Shown in pieces: positions 61,601 through 64,000 of a stretch of DNA of 64,000 nt. Numbering within the stretch: position 1 is the first letter of the stretch; each line of letters opens with the position of its first letter. Where the stretch lies: contig JAOTON010002229.1 in assembly GCA_034440635.1 (NCBI GenBank), positions 682,001-746,000 on the forward strand. Direction: 5' to 3'. The notes beneath the pieces are model-generated. The model had not been told where the DNA came from. It searched no databases and saw only the letters and a program-made list of their open reading frames with translations. Source of the stretch: Lepas anatifera (taxonomy: Eukaryota > Arthropoda > Thecostraca > Lepadidae). The position numbers and the translations under genes were made by a program.

Positions 61601-64000
61601 CTTGGACAGCAATCGGAGATGATCACACCAAAATACCTACCCTGACTACTAGTGGGTAAGCCAAGATGCAAGGTACCCACCCTGGCAGCAAGTGGGTAAG
61701 CCAAGGTGGAAGATGCTCACCCTGGCTGCAGCTGGGCATGCCCAGGTGGAAGAGGTGCGGCCCGGCGGCCAGGTAGTCGGCGTACAGCTCCTGCATGTCC
61801 CGCACCAACTCGTGCTCGTCCGCCTCCGCCAGCTGCTTCACGTCAGACTTGGCCAGCACGTTACTGAAGTCTGCCGCAACACAGCGTCAGACATTACTGA
61901 AGTCAGCCGTAACACAGCGTCAGACGTTACTGAAGCCAGCCGTAACACAGCGTCAGACGTTACTAAAGTCTGCCGTAACACAGCGTCAGACGTTTCTGTT
62001 GTCTCCGTAACACAGCGTCAGACGTTACTGAAGTCTGCCGTAACACAGCGTCAGACATTACTGAAGTCTGCCGTAACACAGCGTCAGACATTACTGACGT
62101 TTCCGTTACAAGGCGTCAGAAATTACTGACGTCTGCCGTAACACAGCGTCAGACATTACTGACGTTTCCGTTACAAGGCGTCAGACATTACTGAAGTCTG
62201 CCGCAACACAGCGAAAGCGTCAGACATTAGCTGTAAACAGACAAGTTAGCTGTAACACAGGACAAACGTGTCAGAAACTGCTCTAGTTAGCCGTAACACA
62301 GGACACACGCGGCAGACATCTCTCAAGTCAGTCGTGACACAGGACACTCGCGTCAGACGTCTCTCAAGTTAGCCGTAACACAAGGCACTCGTGTCAGATA
62401 TAATTGAAGCTAGCCGTAACACAGAGTACACGTAATTAGCCAAATTGTATTAAGGCGTTACCTGCGCGTTTTATAACACGCCTCAATTTCCTAATTCCTC
62501 ATAAATCTTAACCTTTACACGTAACAAGGGTAAACCTCACCATTGGTTCCCAAATTTGATTTCAATTTTTTTCTCAGAACCACAGGATAGCGCCCATTTA
62601 AAAAAATCTAACAATATTTTCACTAGAATATGTGATGTCACGACTTCACGGCACAACACATCAGGACTAAGCTTTCTTCTACTACTTTCTCTGATTCTCT
62701 TCTCAGCTGAATAAAAAACTAGTAGTGAATCGTGGAGAACACACCTTGCAAACGATTTGTCAGAAAGGTGTGAAATAGGGGACCTGTGGGCCTGAGCGCG
62801 TAAAATAAGCACACTGCTATCTAAGGGGAAAGCGGAAAAGGAAACCACACCTAATGGCAGCCCAGGTCCCGAATTTATTTCAAAAAGACTACTCAGCAAC
62901 ATTAAAAATGGAATATCTAGTGAGCAAAAAAAAAACTGGATGAGACGCAACGCTGCTATATCACTGTCTTTCCTCCTCCTTGTGCCGGGTTTTCCTACTC
63001 TAAATGCAGCTCAACGTTATCGGTACGCAGGCCCGAGTTGGGTTTCACTACCCAAACAGAACAGAAGCAGGGTAAAGCTAGCAGTCCTCACAGATGTAGT
63101 AGTAGCCGTAGCGGGGCCGGCGGAGCTCGCGCGCCAGCCTGGCCACGTTGTGTTTGGTGGGCCGGACGAACACGATGGCCTTGAGGTGGCGCTGCACGTC
63201 CGGGGGCATGTCGCCGTCCAGCCGCTCGAACAGGTACACCTCGTGCTGCAGCATCTCCGACTGGGCGAACACCACGCTCACGATGCCGATCTGCGGAGAA
63301 CTGGCAGTCAGGGCGGCAGCAATAATGCGTTAGGACGAGGTTTCTGGGGATCACACACGGCAGCCATTAAGCAAACAAAACATGTTATATCAGGCTTGGA
63401 CAAGATTATTTTTAACAGCGTTAGTTTCATTATGTTAGTGGGCCACACCACTCCGCGCTATTGTTTATTTGCTTCCTGTCTAAACCTCAATTTAGTAATT
63501 TGTCTCGTCGTAGCCCCATCAAAGGTGTAGGAGAATTAGTATATTGCAACATTAAAATACGGACCCGATCAATAGCTCAGCCTAATGGGTGGACAAATGG
63601 CCGCAGAGCGATTCGGTGCGCTGGAGGTGCATGTTTTGCCACACATGGACGACAACAATTTCAAACTGGGTATAACGTTGGTATCGGTATCACCGCAGCC
63701 ACAGTAAGCATATGGCGTGGCTGTAAAACATAATACATCTTTCACATGCCTCAGCTCCGGCTTCTGCGCTGGGTCGTACTGAGACAAGGCCCAAGAAAGC
63801 CCCAAGCACAAGTTGACAGTCACTTGAGCACTTGCAAGTTTAAGCCTCACAAAAAAGCCAGAAGTTTTTCCACTAATGGACTTTTGTTGCGGTTTTATCC
63901 CAATAAGGATGGCACAGGAAATAGGACTTACCGTTTCCTTATCTACCATGAGAACTTTCATGCCAGGTCCACTGTCTTCAATCATCTTCAATATATACTT
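15774..64000 (-). CDS. VPS45: VPS45 gene, SM-family vesicle-trafficking protein (11 coding exons seen, 5' end cut by window)
   Basis: Conceptual splicing of 63932-64000, 63092-63290, 61721-61870, 39860-39996, 39464-39574, 38852-38986, 37867-38145, 33687-33845, 20129-20227, 18791-18927 and 15774-15975 (minus strand) gives 1677 nt: 558 codons and a TGA. Every intron is GT-AG and every phase agrees. The product aligns end to end with animal VPS45 (human 570 aa). Diagnostic stretches include [73 protein letters not shown] and [19 protein letters not shown]45 is a cytosolic SM protein that binds syntaxin-16/Tlg2-type SNAREs and supports endosome/TGN fusion (family knowledge). The residues equivalent to human T224 and E238, both mutated in congenital neutropenia, are unchanged here. 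No frameshift or stop is seen, so the gene looks functional. About 8 N-terminal residues lie beyond the right edge. Promoter and polyadenylation site were not identified. Confidence 0.96.
16030..16445 (+). repeat. Minisatellite, about 24-bp core unit, in VPS45 intron 10
   Basis: Variable copies of ACTGGACTATGTGCAGAGAC plus interspersed longer units with GTGTGCGGCACACACG. It starts about 55 bp upstream of the exon 11 acceptor but does not copy it. Confidence 0.85.
16446..17228. other. VPS45 intron 10 sequence, no recognised feature
   Basis: No exon-like alignment or repeat family was identified. Confidence 0.4.
17229..18833 (-). repeat. 23-bp minisatellite derived from the VPS45 exon 10 end
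   Basis: About 55-60 copies of TGCTGTGGTAGGAGTGGGTG plus GTC (plus strand). The coding sequence at the end of exon 10 (18824-18846) differs from this unit at only 2 of 23 positions. A block of about 120 bp holding the exon end and its GTGAGC donor is present at 18709-18833 (the real junction) and again 288 bp away at 18421-18545. A degenerate exon-end copy bounds the far side at 17229-17268. Because 23 is not a multiple of 3 and the unit lacks stops, a 539-codon minus-strand frame runs through the array; it is not continuous with the VPS45 frame. Confidence 0.92.
18791..18927 (-). CDS. VPS45: VPS45 exon 10
   Basis: 137 nt (phase 0 in, phase 2 out). It encodes [40 protein letters not shown] and YSQPF plus two bases of an Arg codon. 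Acceptor CGATTTCAG, donor TTCAG|GTGAGC. The last quarter (ETTYPYHS) is nearly identical at DNA level to the unit of the 23-bp array that fills the following intron. The family alignment is weaker after YPY, where other VPS45 proteins have a different short linker. Confidence 0.93.
18928..20128. other. VPS45 intron 9, no recognised feature
   Basis: Apart from a short CCGCTACTGCTACT repeat near 19030-19085, nothing was recognised. Confidence 0.4.
20129..20227 (-). CDS. VPS45: VPS45 exon 9
   Basis: 99 nt in phase 0, encoding [20 protein letters not shown] and [13 protein letters not shown]. Acceptor TGGTTTCAG, donor AAG|GTAAGC. The preceding intron (20228-33686, 13.5 kb) is the second largest. 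A 35-bp array begins about 60 bp upstream of the acceptor. Confidence 0.95.
20290..21650 (+). repeat. 35-bp minisatellite with two subfamilies, in VPS45 intron 8
   Basis: From about 20340 to 21275 the unit is CCCCAGCTCAGACGCCACAC plus ACTCTCGGTCACAAG. From about 21275 to 21645 it is CTCAGCTCAGAAATCGCACA plus CTCTCCGACAGCGGT. Both are 35 bp and share the CAGCTCAGA core, so one array split into two homogenised blocks. The whole starts about 60 bp upstream of the exon 9 acceptor. The unit contains GTGTGGCGTCTGAGCTGG on the minus strand, loosely like the acceptor GTGTGGTTTCAGCTGG. Long plus-strand open frames here are repeat artefacts. Confidence 0.9.
21651..22518. other. VPS45 intron 8, no recognised feature
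   Basis: No supported gene or repeat. Confidence 0.4.
22519..23722 (-). mobile_element. TTAA element, family I, copy 2 (inverted)
   Basis: Body 22523-23718 (1196 bp) between TTAA at 22519-22522 and 23719-23722. It is the reverse complement of 8120-9314 at roughly 95% identity by eye, with the same terminal repeats, hairpin (GGGGGTCT arms, 22541-22560) and AGGTCA half-sites. Non-coding. Confidence 0.92.
23723..24340. other. No recognised feature
   Basis: Intronic sequence without a supported element. Confidence 0.4.
24341..24700 (+). mobile_element. tRNA-headed SINE, family S1, full-length copy
   Basis: The head GGTAGCTCAGTTGCTAGAGC is tRNA-like (A box) and GGGATCGGTTCCCCT resembles a B box region. 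A long unrelated body follows, ending CAAAATCAATAAAAAG. The sequence matches 56981-57335 along its whole length, and partial copies lie at 50349-50470 and 59166-59386. Confidence 0.88.
24701..27109. other. VPS45 intron 8, no gene; minor repeats
   Basis: About 3.5 copies of a 19-bp GGCCAAAATCCCCAAATAA unit lie at 25281-25350. A stray pair of units related to the 27.1-kb array lies at about 25195-25255 (CTGTCCGTGTAATAGACCGG). Open frames at 25823-26065 and 26682-26978 have no recognisable domain. Confidence 0.45.
27110..27670 (+). repeat. 34-bp minisatellite in VPS45 intron 8
   Basis: About 16 copies of GACCGACCGATCTGTCCGTG plus TAATGGACTGGAGG. The left end copies are more diverged (GGAATTCCAGTCTGTCCGTG). 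Two minus-strand frames remain open through it, but only because the unit lacks stops. Confidence 0.9.
27921..28009 (+). repeat. (CT)n microsatellite
   Basis: About 45 CT units with a single interrupting G near 27955. Confidence 0.97.
28010..29673. other. VPS45 intron 8, no recognised feature
   Basis: Open frames here (for example 28500-28928) do not resemble known proteins. Confidence 0.4.
29674..30508 (+). mobile_element. TTAA element, family III
   Basis: Body 29678-30504 (827 bp) between TTAA at 29674-29677 and 30505-30508. Terminal repeats TTAACACGCGCATTGACTGG and TTAACACGCGCATTAACGGG match at 18 of 20. Subterminal palindromes: GGGGGCGGGTACACGCCCC on the left and GGGGCGGGTACCCGCCCC on the right. 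The internal motif GAAAAACCTGAGGGG lies next to the right hairpin. Non-coding, with AGGTCA half-sites. It shares its right TTAA with the next element. Confidence 0.85.
30505..31525 (+). mobile_element. TTAA element, family II, copy 2
   Basis: Body 30509-31521 (1013 bp) between TTAA at 30505-30508 and 31522-31525. The ends read TTAACCCTCGCCCCACCGGG and TTAACCCGCGCCCCACCGGG (19 of 20). GGGGCCATCGATGGC palindromes sit just inside each end. It is rich in AGGTCA/TGACCT and aligns along its length with 42480-43505. Confidence 0.9.
31526..33164. other. VPS45 intron 8, no recognised feature
   Basis: No exon-like or repeat alignment supported. Confidence 0.4.
33165..33700 (-). repeat. Minisatellite copying the exon 8 donor junction
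   Basis: Next to exon 8 the unit is about 32 bp. On the minus strand the real junction reads GACAAGTATATACAG|GTGAG and the next copy reads AACAAATACATACAG|GTGGG, each followed by CACGCGGG. Copies decay with distance. From about 33190 to 33360 they become a 22-bp unit CTGACCACCTGCAAGCACTA plus GT. Confidence 0.88.
33687..33845 (-). CDS. VPS45: VPS45 exon 8
   Basis: 159 nt in phase 0, encoding [29 protein letters not shown] and ending GVDDKYIQ. Acceptor GCCTCCCTCAG, donor ACAG|GTGAGG. Tandem copies of the exon end plus donor follow in the intron. Confidence 0.95.
33846..34777. other. VPS45 intron 7, no recognised feature
   Basis: No supported gene or element. Confidence 0.4.
34778..34851 (+). 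repeat. (TA)n microsatellite
   Basis: Uninterrupted TA dinucleotides, about 37 units. Confidence 0.97.
34852..36115. other. VPS45 intron 7, no recognised feature
   Basis: No supported gene or element. Confidence 0.4.
36116..36262. mobile_element. Short MITE with GGGTCGTCCATA-type inverted ends
   Basis: The left end GGGTCGTCCATACGCTACAT and the reverse complement of the right end, GGGGCCGTCCATAATGTACG, are clearly related, spanning 147 bp. The GGGNCCGTCCATAA...TACGTAAC end type recurs in animal DNA transposon MITEs; I do not assign a superfamily. No clear target duplication. Confidence 0.65.
36263..37489. other. VPS45 intron 7, no recognised feature
   Basis: From about 37371 the sequence begins to resemble decayed copies of the adjacent 32-bp array; otherwise nothing was recognised. 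Confidence 0.4.
37490..37870 (-). repeat. 32-bp minisatellite copying the exon 7 donor junction
   Basis: On the minus strand the unit is CCAGGTGGGTGTGTCGCCGG plus GCAGGGAACTGC. The first CCAG|GTGGGT is the real exon 7 donor (37861-37870), and about eleven more copies of the same donor-like string follow. Some units carry a CGCGGGACAGG-type insert. Confidence 0.92.
37867..38145 (-). CDS. VPS45: VPS45 exon 7
   Basis: 279 nt in phase 0, the longest exon. It encodes [20 protein letters not shown], the [19 protein letters not shown] motif, [12 protein letters not shown] and ends DEHQQSLQ. Acceptor CCTCGCCAG, donor CCAG|GTGGGT. The donor is reiterated about a dozen times downstream as a 32-bp tandem repeat. 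Confidence 0.96.
38146..38620. other. VPS45 intron 6, no recognised feature
   Basis: Nothing supported before the tRNA-like segment. Confidence 0.4.
38625..38720 (-). mobile_element. Possible tRNA-like SINE head
   Basis: On the minus strand GGATGGCGCAGTTGGCTAGC resembles a pol III A box, and GGGTCAATCC about 45 bp later resembles a B box. No tail or duplication was identified. Confidence 0.45.
38852..38986 (-). CDS. VPS45: VPS45 exon 6
   Basis: 135 nt in phase 0, starting [18 protein letters not shown] and ending EHDDFYAE. Acceptor TTTCCTGCAG, donor GAG|GTACGC. It continues SM domain 2 directly from exon 5. Confidence 0.95.
38987..39463. other. VPS45 intron 5, no recognised feature
   Basis: A/T-rich intronic sequence. 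Confidence 0.4.
39464..39574 (-). CDS. VPS45: VPS45 exon 5
   Basis: 111 nt in phase 0, encoding [14 protein letters not shown]...[14 protein letters not shown] and SITPLLNQ, a hallmark stretch of SM proteins. Acceptor ACGTTTCAG, donor CAG|GTGCGA, which is weaker than the other donors. Confidence 0.95.
39585..39712 (-). repeat. Three diverged tandem copies upstream of exon 5
   Basis: CATGACCGTTCTGTGCACGG followed by a TGAC(A/G)TG box occurs three times at roughly 45-bp spacing. It ends about 10 bp from the exon 5 acceptor and does not include it. Confidence 0.65.
39860..39996 (-). CDS. VPS45: VPS45 exon 4
   Basis: 137 nt (phase 1 in, phase 0 out) encoding [20 protein letters not shown] through [10 protein letters not shown]. 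The acceptor CTGTCGCAG|G is the first copy of a long intronic tandem array. The donor is CGG|GTGAGT. The upstream intron, 21.7 kb, is the largest of the gene. Confidence 0.95.
39991..41420 (-). repeat. Compound minisatellite copying the exon 4 acceptor
   Basis: On the minus strand the intron end GGTGCCGGGGCTGTCGCAG|G is reiterated as GGTGCTGGGGCTGTCGCAGG in most long units (about 56 bp, roughly 17-18 copies). These alternate with a 30-bp unit, GCAGATGTCTGTCGCAGGGT plus GGGGCGGGCG, which also ends in CTGTCGCAGG. The array thus holds dozens of acceptor-like sites. Long open frames on both strands are artefacts of the repeat. Confidence 0.92.
41528..41582 (+). repeat. (TA)n microsatellite beside a Penelope-like element
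   Basis: Perfect TA run directly next to the 3' end of the left Penelope arm. Confidence 0.96.
41600..44237 (-). mobile_element. Penelope-like element, left arm of an inverted pair
   Basis: Read on the minus strand this arm has the tail of a reverse transcriptase ([20 protein letters not shown], then YVDD at 43855-43866) followed by a GIY-YIG endonuclease ([20 protein letters not shown], about 42245-41990). That order is diagnostic of endonuclease-bearing Penelope-like retroelements. The endonuclease frame is intact through the conserved HLPNWD stretch but hits TGA where the right arm has TGG. The RT N-terminal part is missing. A TTAA element is inserted at 42476-43509. Confidence 0.9.
42476..43509 (+). 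mobile_element. TTAA element, family II, copy 3, inserted in the Penelope arm
   Basis: Body 42480-43505 (1026 bp) between TTAA at 42476-42479 and 43506-43509. Ends are TTAACCCTCGCCCCACCGGG and TTAACCCGCGCCCCACCGGG. Subterminal palindrome GGGGGCCATCGATGGCCCCC. The other Penelope arm retains the uninterrupted target (CATATTAATCAGAAATCC, reverse complement of about 44864-44881), which has a single TTAA. This shows precise TTAA insertion with target duplication. Confidence 0.96.
44200..44275. repeat. Centre of the Penelope palindrome (hairpin)
   Basis: TCATCAGTATTCTGTAGG on the left pairs with CCTACAGAATACTGATGA on the right. Next comes a bulged A (44230), then TGCGTC pairing with GACGCA around the three-base loop AGC (44237-44239). 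It is the symmetry axis of the two arms. Confidence 0.92.
44239..45722 (+). mobile_element. Penelope-like element, right arm of an inverted pair
   Basis: Reverse-complement copy of the left arm, 5' end to 5' end. It carries an RT fragment with YVDD at 44573-44584 and a GIY-YIG endonuclease ([20 protein letters not shown], 45107-45165 region). The endonuclease has lost one base near 45233 within the conserved HLPNWD codons, shifting the frame; after it the frame continues to a stop at 45385-45387. The [16 protein letters not shown] stretch is also damaged. The 3' terminal 400 bp is nearly identical to the left arm. Confidence 0.9.
45659..45684 (+). ncRNA. Hammerhead-ribozyme-like core at the Penelope 3' end
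   Basis: CTGAAGA, then a short hairpin GACAA/TTGTC, then GAAAC fits the catalytic core pattern CUGANGA - stem II - GAAA. The left arm has TTGAAGA at the equivalent place. Penelope-like elements are known to carry hammerhead motifs. Stem III (GCG...CGC) is weak, so activity is doubtful. Confidence 0.4.
45723..46591. other. VPS45 intron 3, no recognised feature
   Basis: No supported element. Confidence 0.4.
46592..46674 (+). repeat. (TA)n microsatellite
   Basis: Perfect TA run of about 41 units. Confidence 0.97.
46675..47584. other. VPS45 intron 3, no recognised feature
   Basis: No supported element. Confidence 0.4.
47585..47974 (+). mobile_element. TTAA element, CCCATTAACGCCC family, copy 1
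   Basis: Starts TTAACCCATTAACGCCCAGC at 47585 and runs into GGGTCATTTTTGTCC. The inverted end GGACAAAAATGACCCGCTGG plus GCGTT lies at 47951-47975, but its terminal TTAA has decayed. About 390 bp, non-coding. Confidence 0.75.
47975..49704. other. VPS45 intron 3, no gene; two short repeats inside
   Basis: 48401-48569 is bounded by CAGTGGCGGA and its rough inverse TCCACCACTG, suggesting a hAT-like MITE without a clear target duplication. 48745-48843 is listed separately. Nothing else was recognised. Confidence 0.45.
48745..48843 (-). repeat. Short interspersed repeat, copy 3 of 3
   Basis: The reverse complement reads CACTGGCAATGCAATCCAAG, GGGAGACCAAAAATCCAGG and a C-rich end, matching 1303-1397 and 2195-2293. 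Confidence 0.72.
49705..49870 (+). mobile_element. TTAA element, CCCATTAACGCCC family, short copy 2
   Basis: Left part AACGCCCAGCGGGTCATTTT matches copy 1; the right end, read inward, is TTAACCCATTAACGCCCGCA with TTAA at 49867-49870. The left TTAA is missing. It could instead be the right end of one 2.3-kb element beginning at 47585. Confidence 0.65.
49871..50348. other. VPS45 intron 3, no recognised feature
   Basis: A small inverted repeat, TTTACCTTTATTTTC with GAAAATAAAGGTAAA, lies at 49999-50036. Otherwise nothing was recognised. Confidence 0.45.
50349..50470 (+). mobile_element. SINE family S1, diverged head fragment
   Basis: TTGTTCAATTGATAAAGCGG, GGCCCACTGCTCAG and GATTCCCCTGGGAAGCTCTG align with the first 120 bp of the SINE at 24341. 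Confidence 0.7.
50514..50585 (+). repeat. GGCGCC-repeat fragment
   Basis: Three spaced GGGGCGCC units, including GGGGCGCCTTTGCTATCC, the signature of the large array at 57.6-59.1 kb. It abuts a reverse transcriptase relic. Confidence 0.8.
50586..51335 (+). pseudogene. Jockey-like reverse transcriptase relic (RT core)
   Basis: Translation gives [40 protein letters not shown] and then, after a frame change, [27 protein letters not shown] and [15 protein letters not shown]. These are the order and spacing of a jockey-type RT palm-thumb region. Stops and frameshifts throughout show it is dead. The C-terminal and RNase H remnants continue at 52670 and 53560. Confidence 0.82.
51336..52448. other. 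Sequence interrupting the jockey-like relic
   Basis: About 1.3 kb (with the SINE-like piece below) separates the RT core from its C-terminal part. No coding signal; no terminal repeats identified. Confidence 0.45.
52449..52560 (+). mobile_element. tRNA-like SINE head
   Basis: GGCGCAGTGGACTAGTGGTT (A-box region) and GGGTCGAATCC (B box) about 42 bp later have tRNA-like spacing. The 3' end is undefined. Confidence 0.65.
52670..52825 (+). pseudogene. Jockey-like relic, post-RT C-terminal piece
   Basis: Encodes [20 protein letters not shown], then [20 protein letters not shown], the conserved region between RT and RNase H in jockey-type elements (ALRI.TGAF..SP...L..E....PL..R). Same strand as 50586-51335. 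Confidence 0.75.
52826..53559. other. No recognised feature
   Basis: Unassigned sequence between relic fragments. Confidence 0.4.
53560..53871 (+). pseudogene. Jockey-like relic, RNase H domain
   Basis: Across frame changes it reads [29 protein letters not shown] and [16 protein letters not shown]. These are the catalytic-region motifs of a retrotransposon RNase H (D..., E in SELYSI, D in FTDSLS). It continues the relic at 52670. Confidence 0.8.
53872..55285 (-). pseudogene. Second non-LTR retrotransposon relic, RT to RNase H, opposite strand
   Basis: On the minus strand: [39 protein letters not shown] (near 54920), [33 protein letters not shown] and then an RNase H piece GVFIESPD...[13 protein letters not shown]. 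Several frameshifts and stops. GC-rich codon use differs from the A/T-richer plus-strand relic, so this is a different family. It meets the plus-strand relic end to end at about 53.87 kb. Confidence 0.85.
55286..56394. other. VPS45 intron 3, no recognised feature
   Basis: No supported element. Confidence 0.4.
56395..56590 (+). repeat. GGCGCC-repeat, opposite-phase fragment
   Basis: Units of CGGCGCCCCCTGAAA and GTGGCGCCCCCTGCTCC recur. Related in composition to the main field at 57.6 kb. Confidence 0.7.
56591..56980. other. No recognised feature
   Basis: Unassigned sequence before a SINE. Confidence 0.4.
56981..57335 (+). mobile_element. tRNA-headed SINE, family S1, full-length copy
   Basis: Matches 24341-24700 almost throughout: TTGCTCGGTTGGTAGAGCG (A box), GAGATCGGTTCCCCTGAGAC and the TTCGGGTGGTGGGGTCGGGG body. 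The 3' end is GAACTTGGACGAAATTTATA. It sits within the GGCGCC-rich region. Confidence 0.9.
57505..58440 (+). repeat. GGCGCC-repeat field, block 1
   Basis: About 35-40 diverged units of roughly 22-24 bp, consensus GGGGCGCCTTTGCTATCCAG. Individual units vary (TGTGCTAACC, TATGATATC, TCTGCTGTCC), and their order recurs later in the block and again at 58660-58925, so this is a higher-order repeat. Confidence 0.85.
58660..59065 (+). repeat. GGCGCC-repeat field, block 2
   Basis: The unit order of block 1 repeats (TTTGCTGTC, GTGCTAACC, GTGATATC, TCTTCGGAGG, CAGCTGTCC, TATGCTATCC, ATTACTCAAGG, TTTGCTTTCC). The ends of both blocks are followed by a CTTCAG, TGACCGGCCGGG and GGCGCCGGC region, marking duplication of a longer segment. 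Confidence 0.82.
59166..59386 (+). mobile_element. SINE family S1, 5'-truncated copy
   Basis: Begins within the body of the SINE (GTGTCTGATGGTAAC) and runs through TTCGGATGGCTGGCTCGGGG to ACTTGGACAAAATGTATAAA, aligning with the 3' half of 56981-57335. Confidence 0.75.
59551..60801 (+). mobile_element. TTAA element, family IV
   Basis: Body 59555-60797 (1243 bp) between TTAA at 59551-59554 and 60798-60801. Ends TTAACCCTATTTCCGTCAGG and TTAACCCTATTTCCGGCAGG (19 of 20); the terminal motif occurs twice at the left end. Hairpins GGGGGGCAATATCGGCCCCC and GGGGGGCAATATTAGCCCCC follow. GAAAAACCTGAAGGGG lies beside the right one. A smaller inverted-ended segment, 60021-60460 (TCAGGGGCGG ends), is nested inside. 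Confidence 0.88.
60802..61629. other. VPS45 intron 3, no recognised feature
   Basis: A short inverted pair GCATGCTCTATCACATG and GATAGAGCATG occurs near 61469-61510. Nothing else is supported. Confidence 0.4.
61635..61754 (-). repeat. 40-bp tandem triplication of the exon 3 donor junction
   Basis: Three copies in exact 40-bp register. The first is the real end of exon 3 (CAGCTGCAGCCAGG|GTGAGC). The next two lie in the intron (CTTGCTGCCAGG|GTGGGT and CTAGTAGTCAGG|GTAGGT), so GT starts fall at 61720, 61680 and 61640. Each intronic copy also retains exon-like sequence (CTTGGCTTACCCA for CTGGGCATGCCCA). Confidence 0.9.
61721..61870 (-). CDS. VPS45: VPS45 exon 3
   Basis: 150 nt, phase 1 to phase 1, encoding [19 protein letters not shown] through [15 protein letters not shown]. 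The acceptor is GCGGCAG|ACTTCAG and the donor CAGG|GTGAGC. Both junctions are embedded in tandem repeats that copy them (33 bp upstream, 40 bp downstream; see the repeat entries). Confidence 0.95.
61853..62440 (-). repeat. 33-bp minisatellite copying the exon 3 acceptor
   Basis: On the minus strand the unit is CTGTGTTACGGCAGACTTCA plus GTAACGTCTGACG. The real acceptor and first exon bases read GGCAG|ACTTCAGTAACGT, so each of about 11 units reproduces acceptor and about 13 exon bases. Beyond 62225 the units become longer and degenerate (CCGTAACACAGGACAC...). Confidence 0.92.
62441..63091. other. VPS45 intron 2, no recognised feature
   Basis: No supported element between the array and exon 2. 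Confidence 0.4.
63092..63290 (-). CDS. VPS45: VPS45 exon 2
   Basis: The acceptor TTCTCCGCAG is followed by [14 protein letters not shown] and the exon ends ...[10 protein letters not shown] plus one base at donor GTGAGG. Length is 199 nt (phase 0 in, phase 1 out). It covers the start of SM domain 1, including the conserved YLFER and [10 protein letters not shown] stretches. No tandem repeat touches either junction. Confidence 0.95.
63291..63931. other. VPS45 intron 1, no recognised feature
   Basis: 641 bp, no repeats recognised. Confidence 0.5.
63932..64000 (-). CDS. VPS45: VPS45 exon 1 (partial, 5' end outside window)
   Basis: This exon encodes [20 protein letters not shown] plus KET, matching the N-terminus of VPS45 from about residue 9. 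It ends in phase 0 at a strong donor (ACG|GTAAGT). The initiator codon should lie about 24 nt past the window edge, unless a further exon precedes. Confidence 0.93.

Overview
The window is animal nuclear DNA: one host gene with phased GT-AG exons spread over 48 kb, interspersed non-LTR and Penelope-like retroelements, tRNA-headed SINEs, TTAA-flanked MITEs, TA/CT microsatellites and many minisatellites. It looks like an invertebrate, perhaps an arthropod, but nothing in the sequence fixes the taxon.

The host gene is VPS45, the Sec1/Munc18-family protein that works with syntaxin/SNARE complexes on endosomal and TGN membranes. It lies on the minus strand. Eleven coding exons were placed by hand; their phases all agree and they encode 558 residues plus a stop. 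Exon 1 runs off the right edge at 64,000, with roughly the first eight residues missing. The stop codon is at 15,774. Introns reach 21.7 kb (between 61.7 and 40.0 kb) and 13.5 kb (33.7 to 20.2 kb). No other host gene was recognised. The left 15.7 kb is downstream of VPS45 and is mostly repeats.

Two patterns stand out. First, at least six VPS45 exon-intron junctions (exon 3 both ends, exon 4 acceptor, exon 7, 8 and 10 donors) carry tandem arrays whose units contain copies of the splice site itself, often with exon bases. The largest, a 23-bp array of roughly 55-60 copies, matches coding sequence of exon 10 at 21 of 23 positions. Second, a superfamily of non-autonomous TTAA elements of piggyBac type occurs in at least four sequence families (3.85-7.2, 8.1-9.3, 22.5-23.7, 29.7-31.5, 42.5-43.5, 47.6, 49.7 and 59.6-60.8 kb). 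Four families share a subterminal hairpin with G/C arms and an internal GAAAAACC...GGGG motif, and two are packed with AGGTCA half-sites. One copy has its empty site preserved 1.4 kb away, in the other arm of a Penelope palindrome.

Layout: 1-15.7 kb, repeat-rich flank with a CR1-like retrotransposon inside a TTAA element, a SINE with a clear target duplication, and minisatellites. 15.8-20.2 kb, VPS45 exons 11 to 9 and arrays. 20.3-33.7 kb, intron 8 with arrays and TTAA elements. 33.7-40 kb, exons 8 to 4. 40-61.7 kb, intron 3 with an array, an inverted Penelope pair, decayed jockey-like elements, a GGCGCC repeat field and SINEs. 61.7-64 kb, exons 3 to 1.
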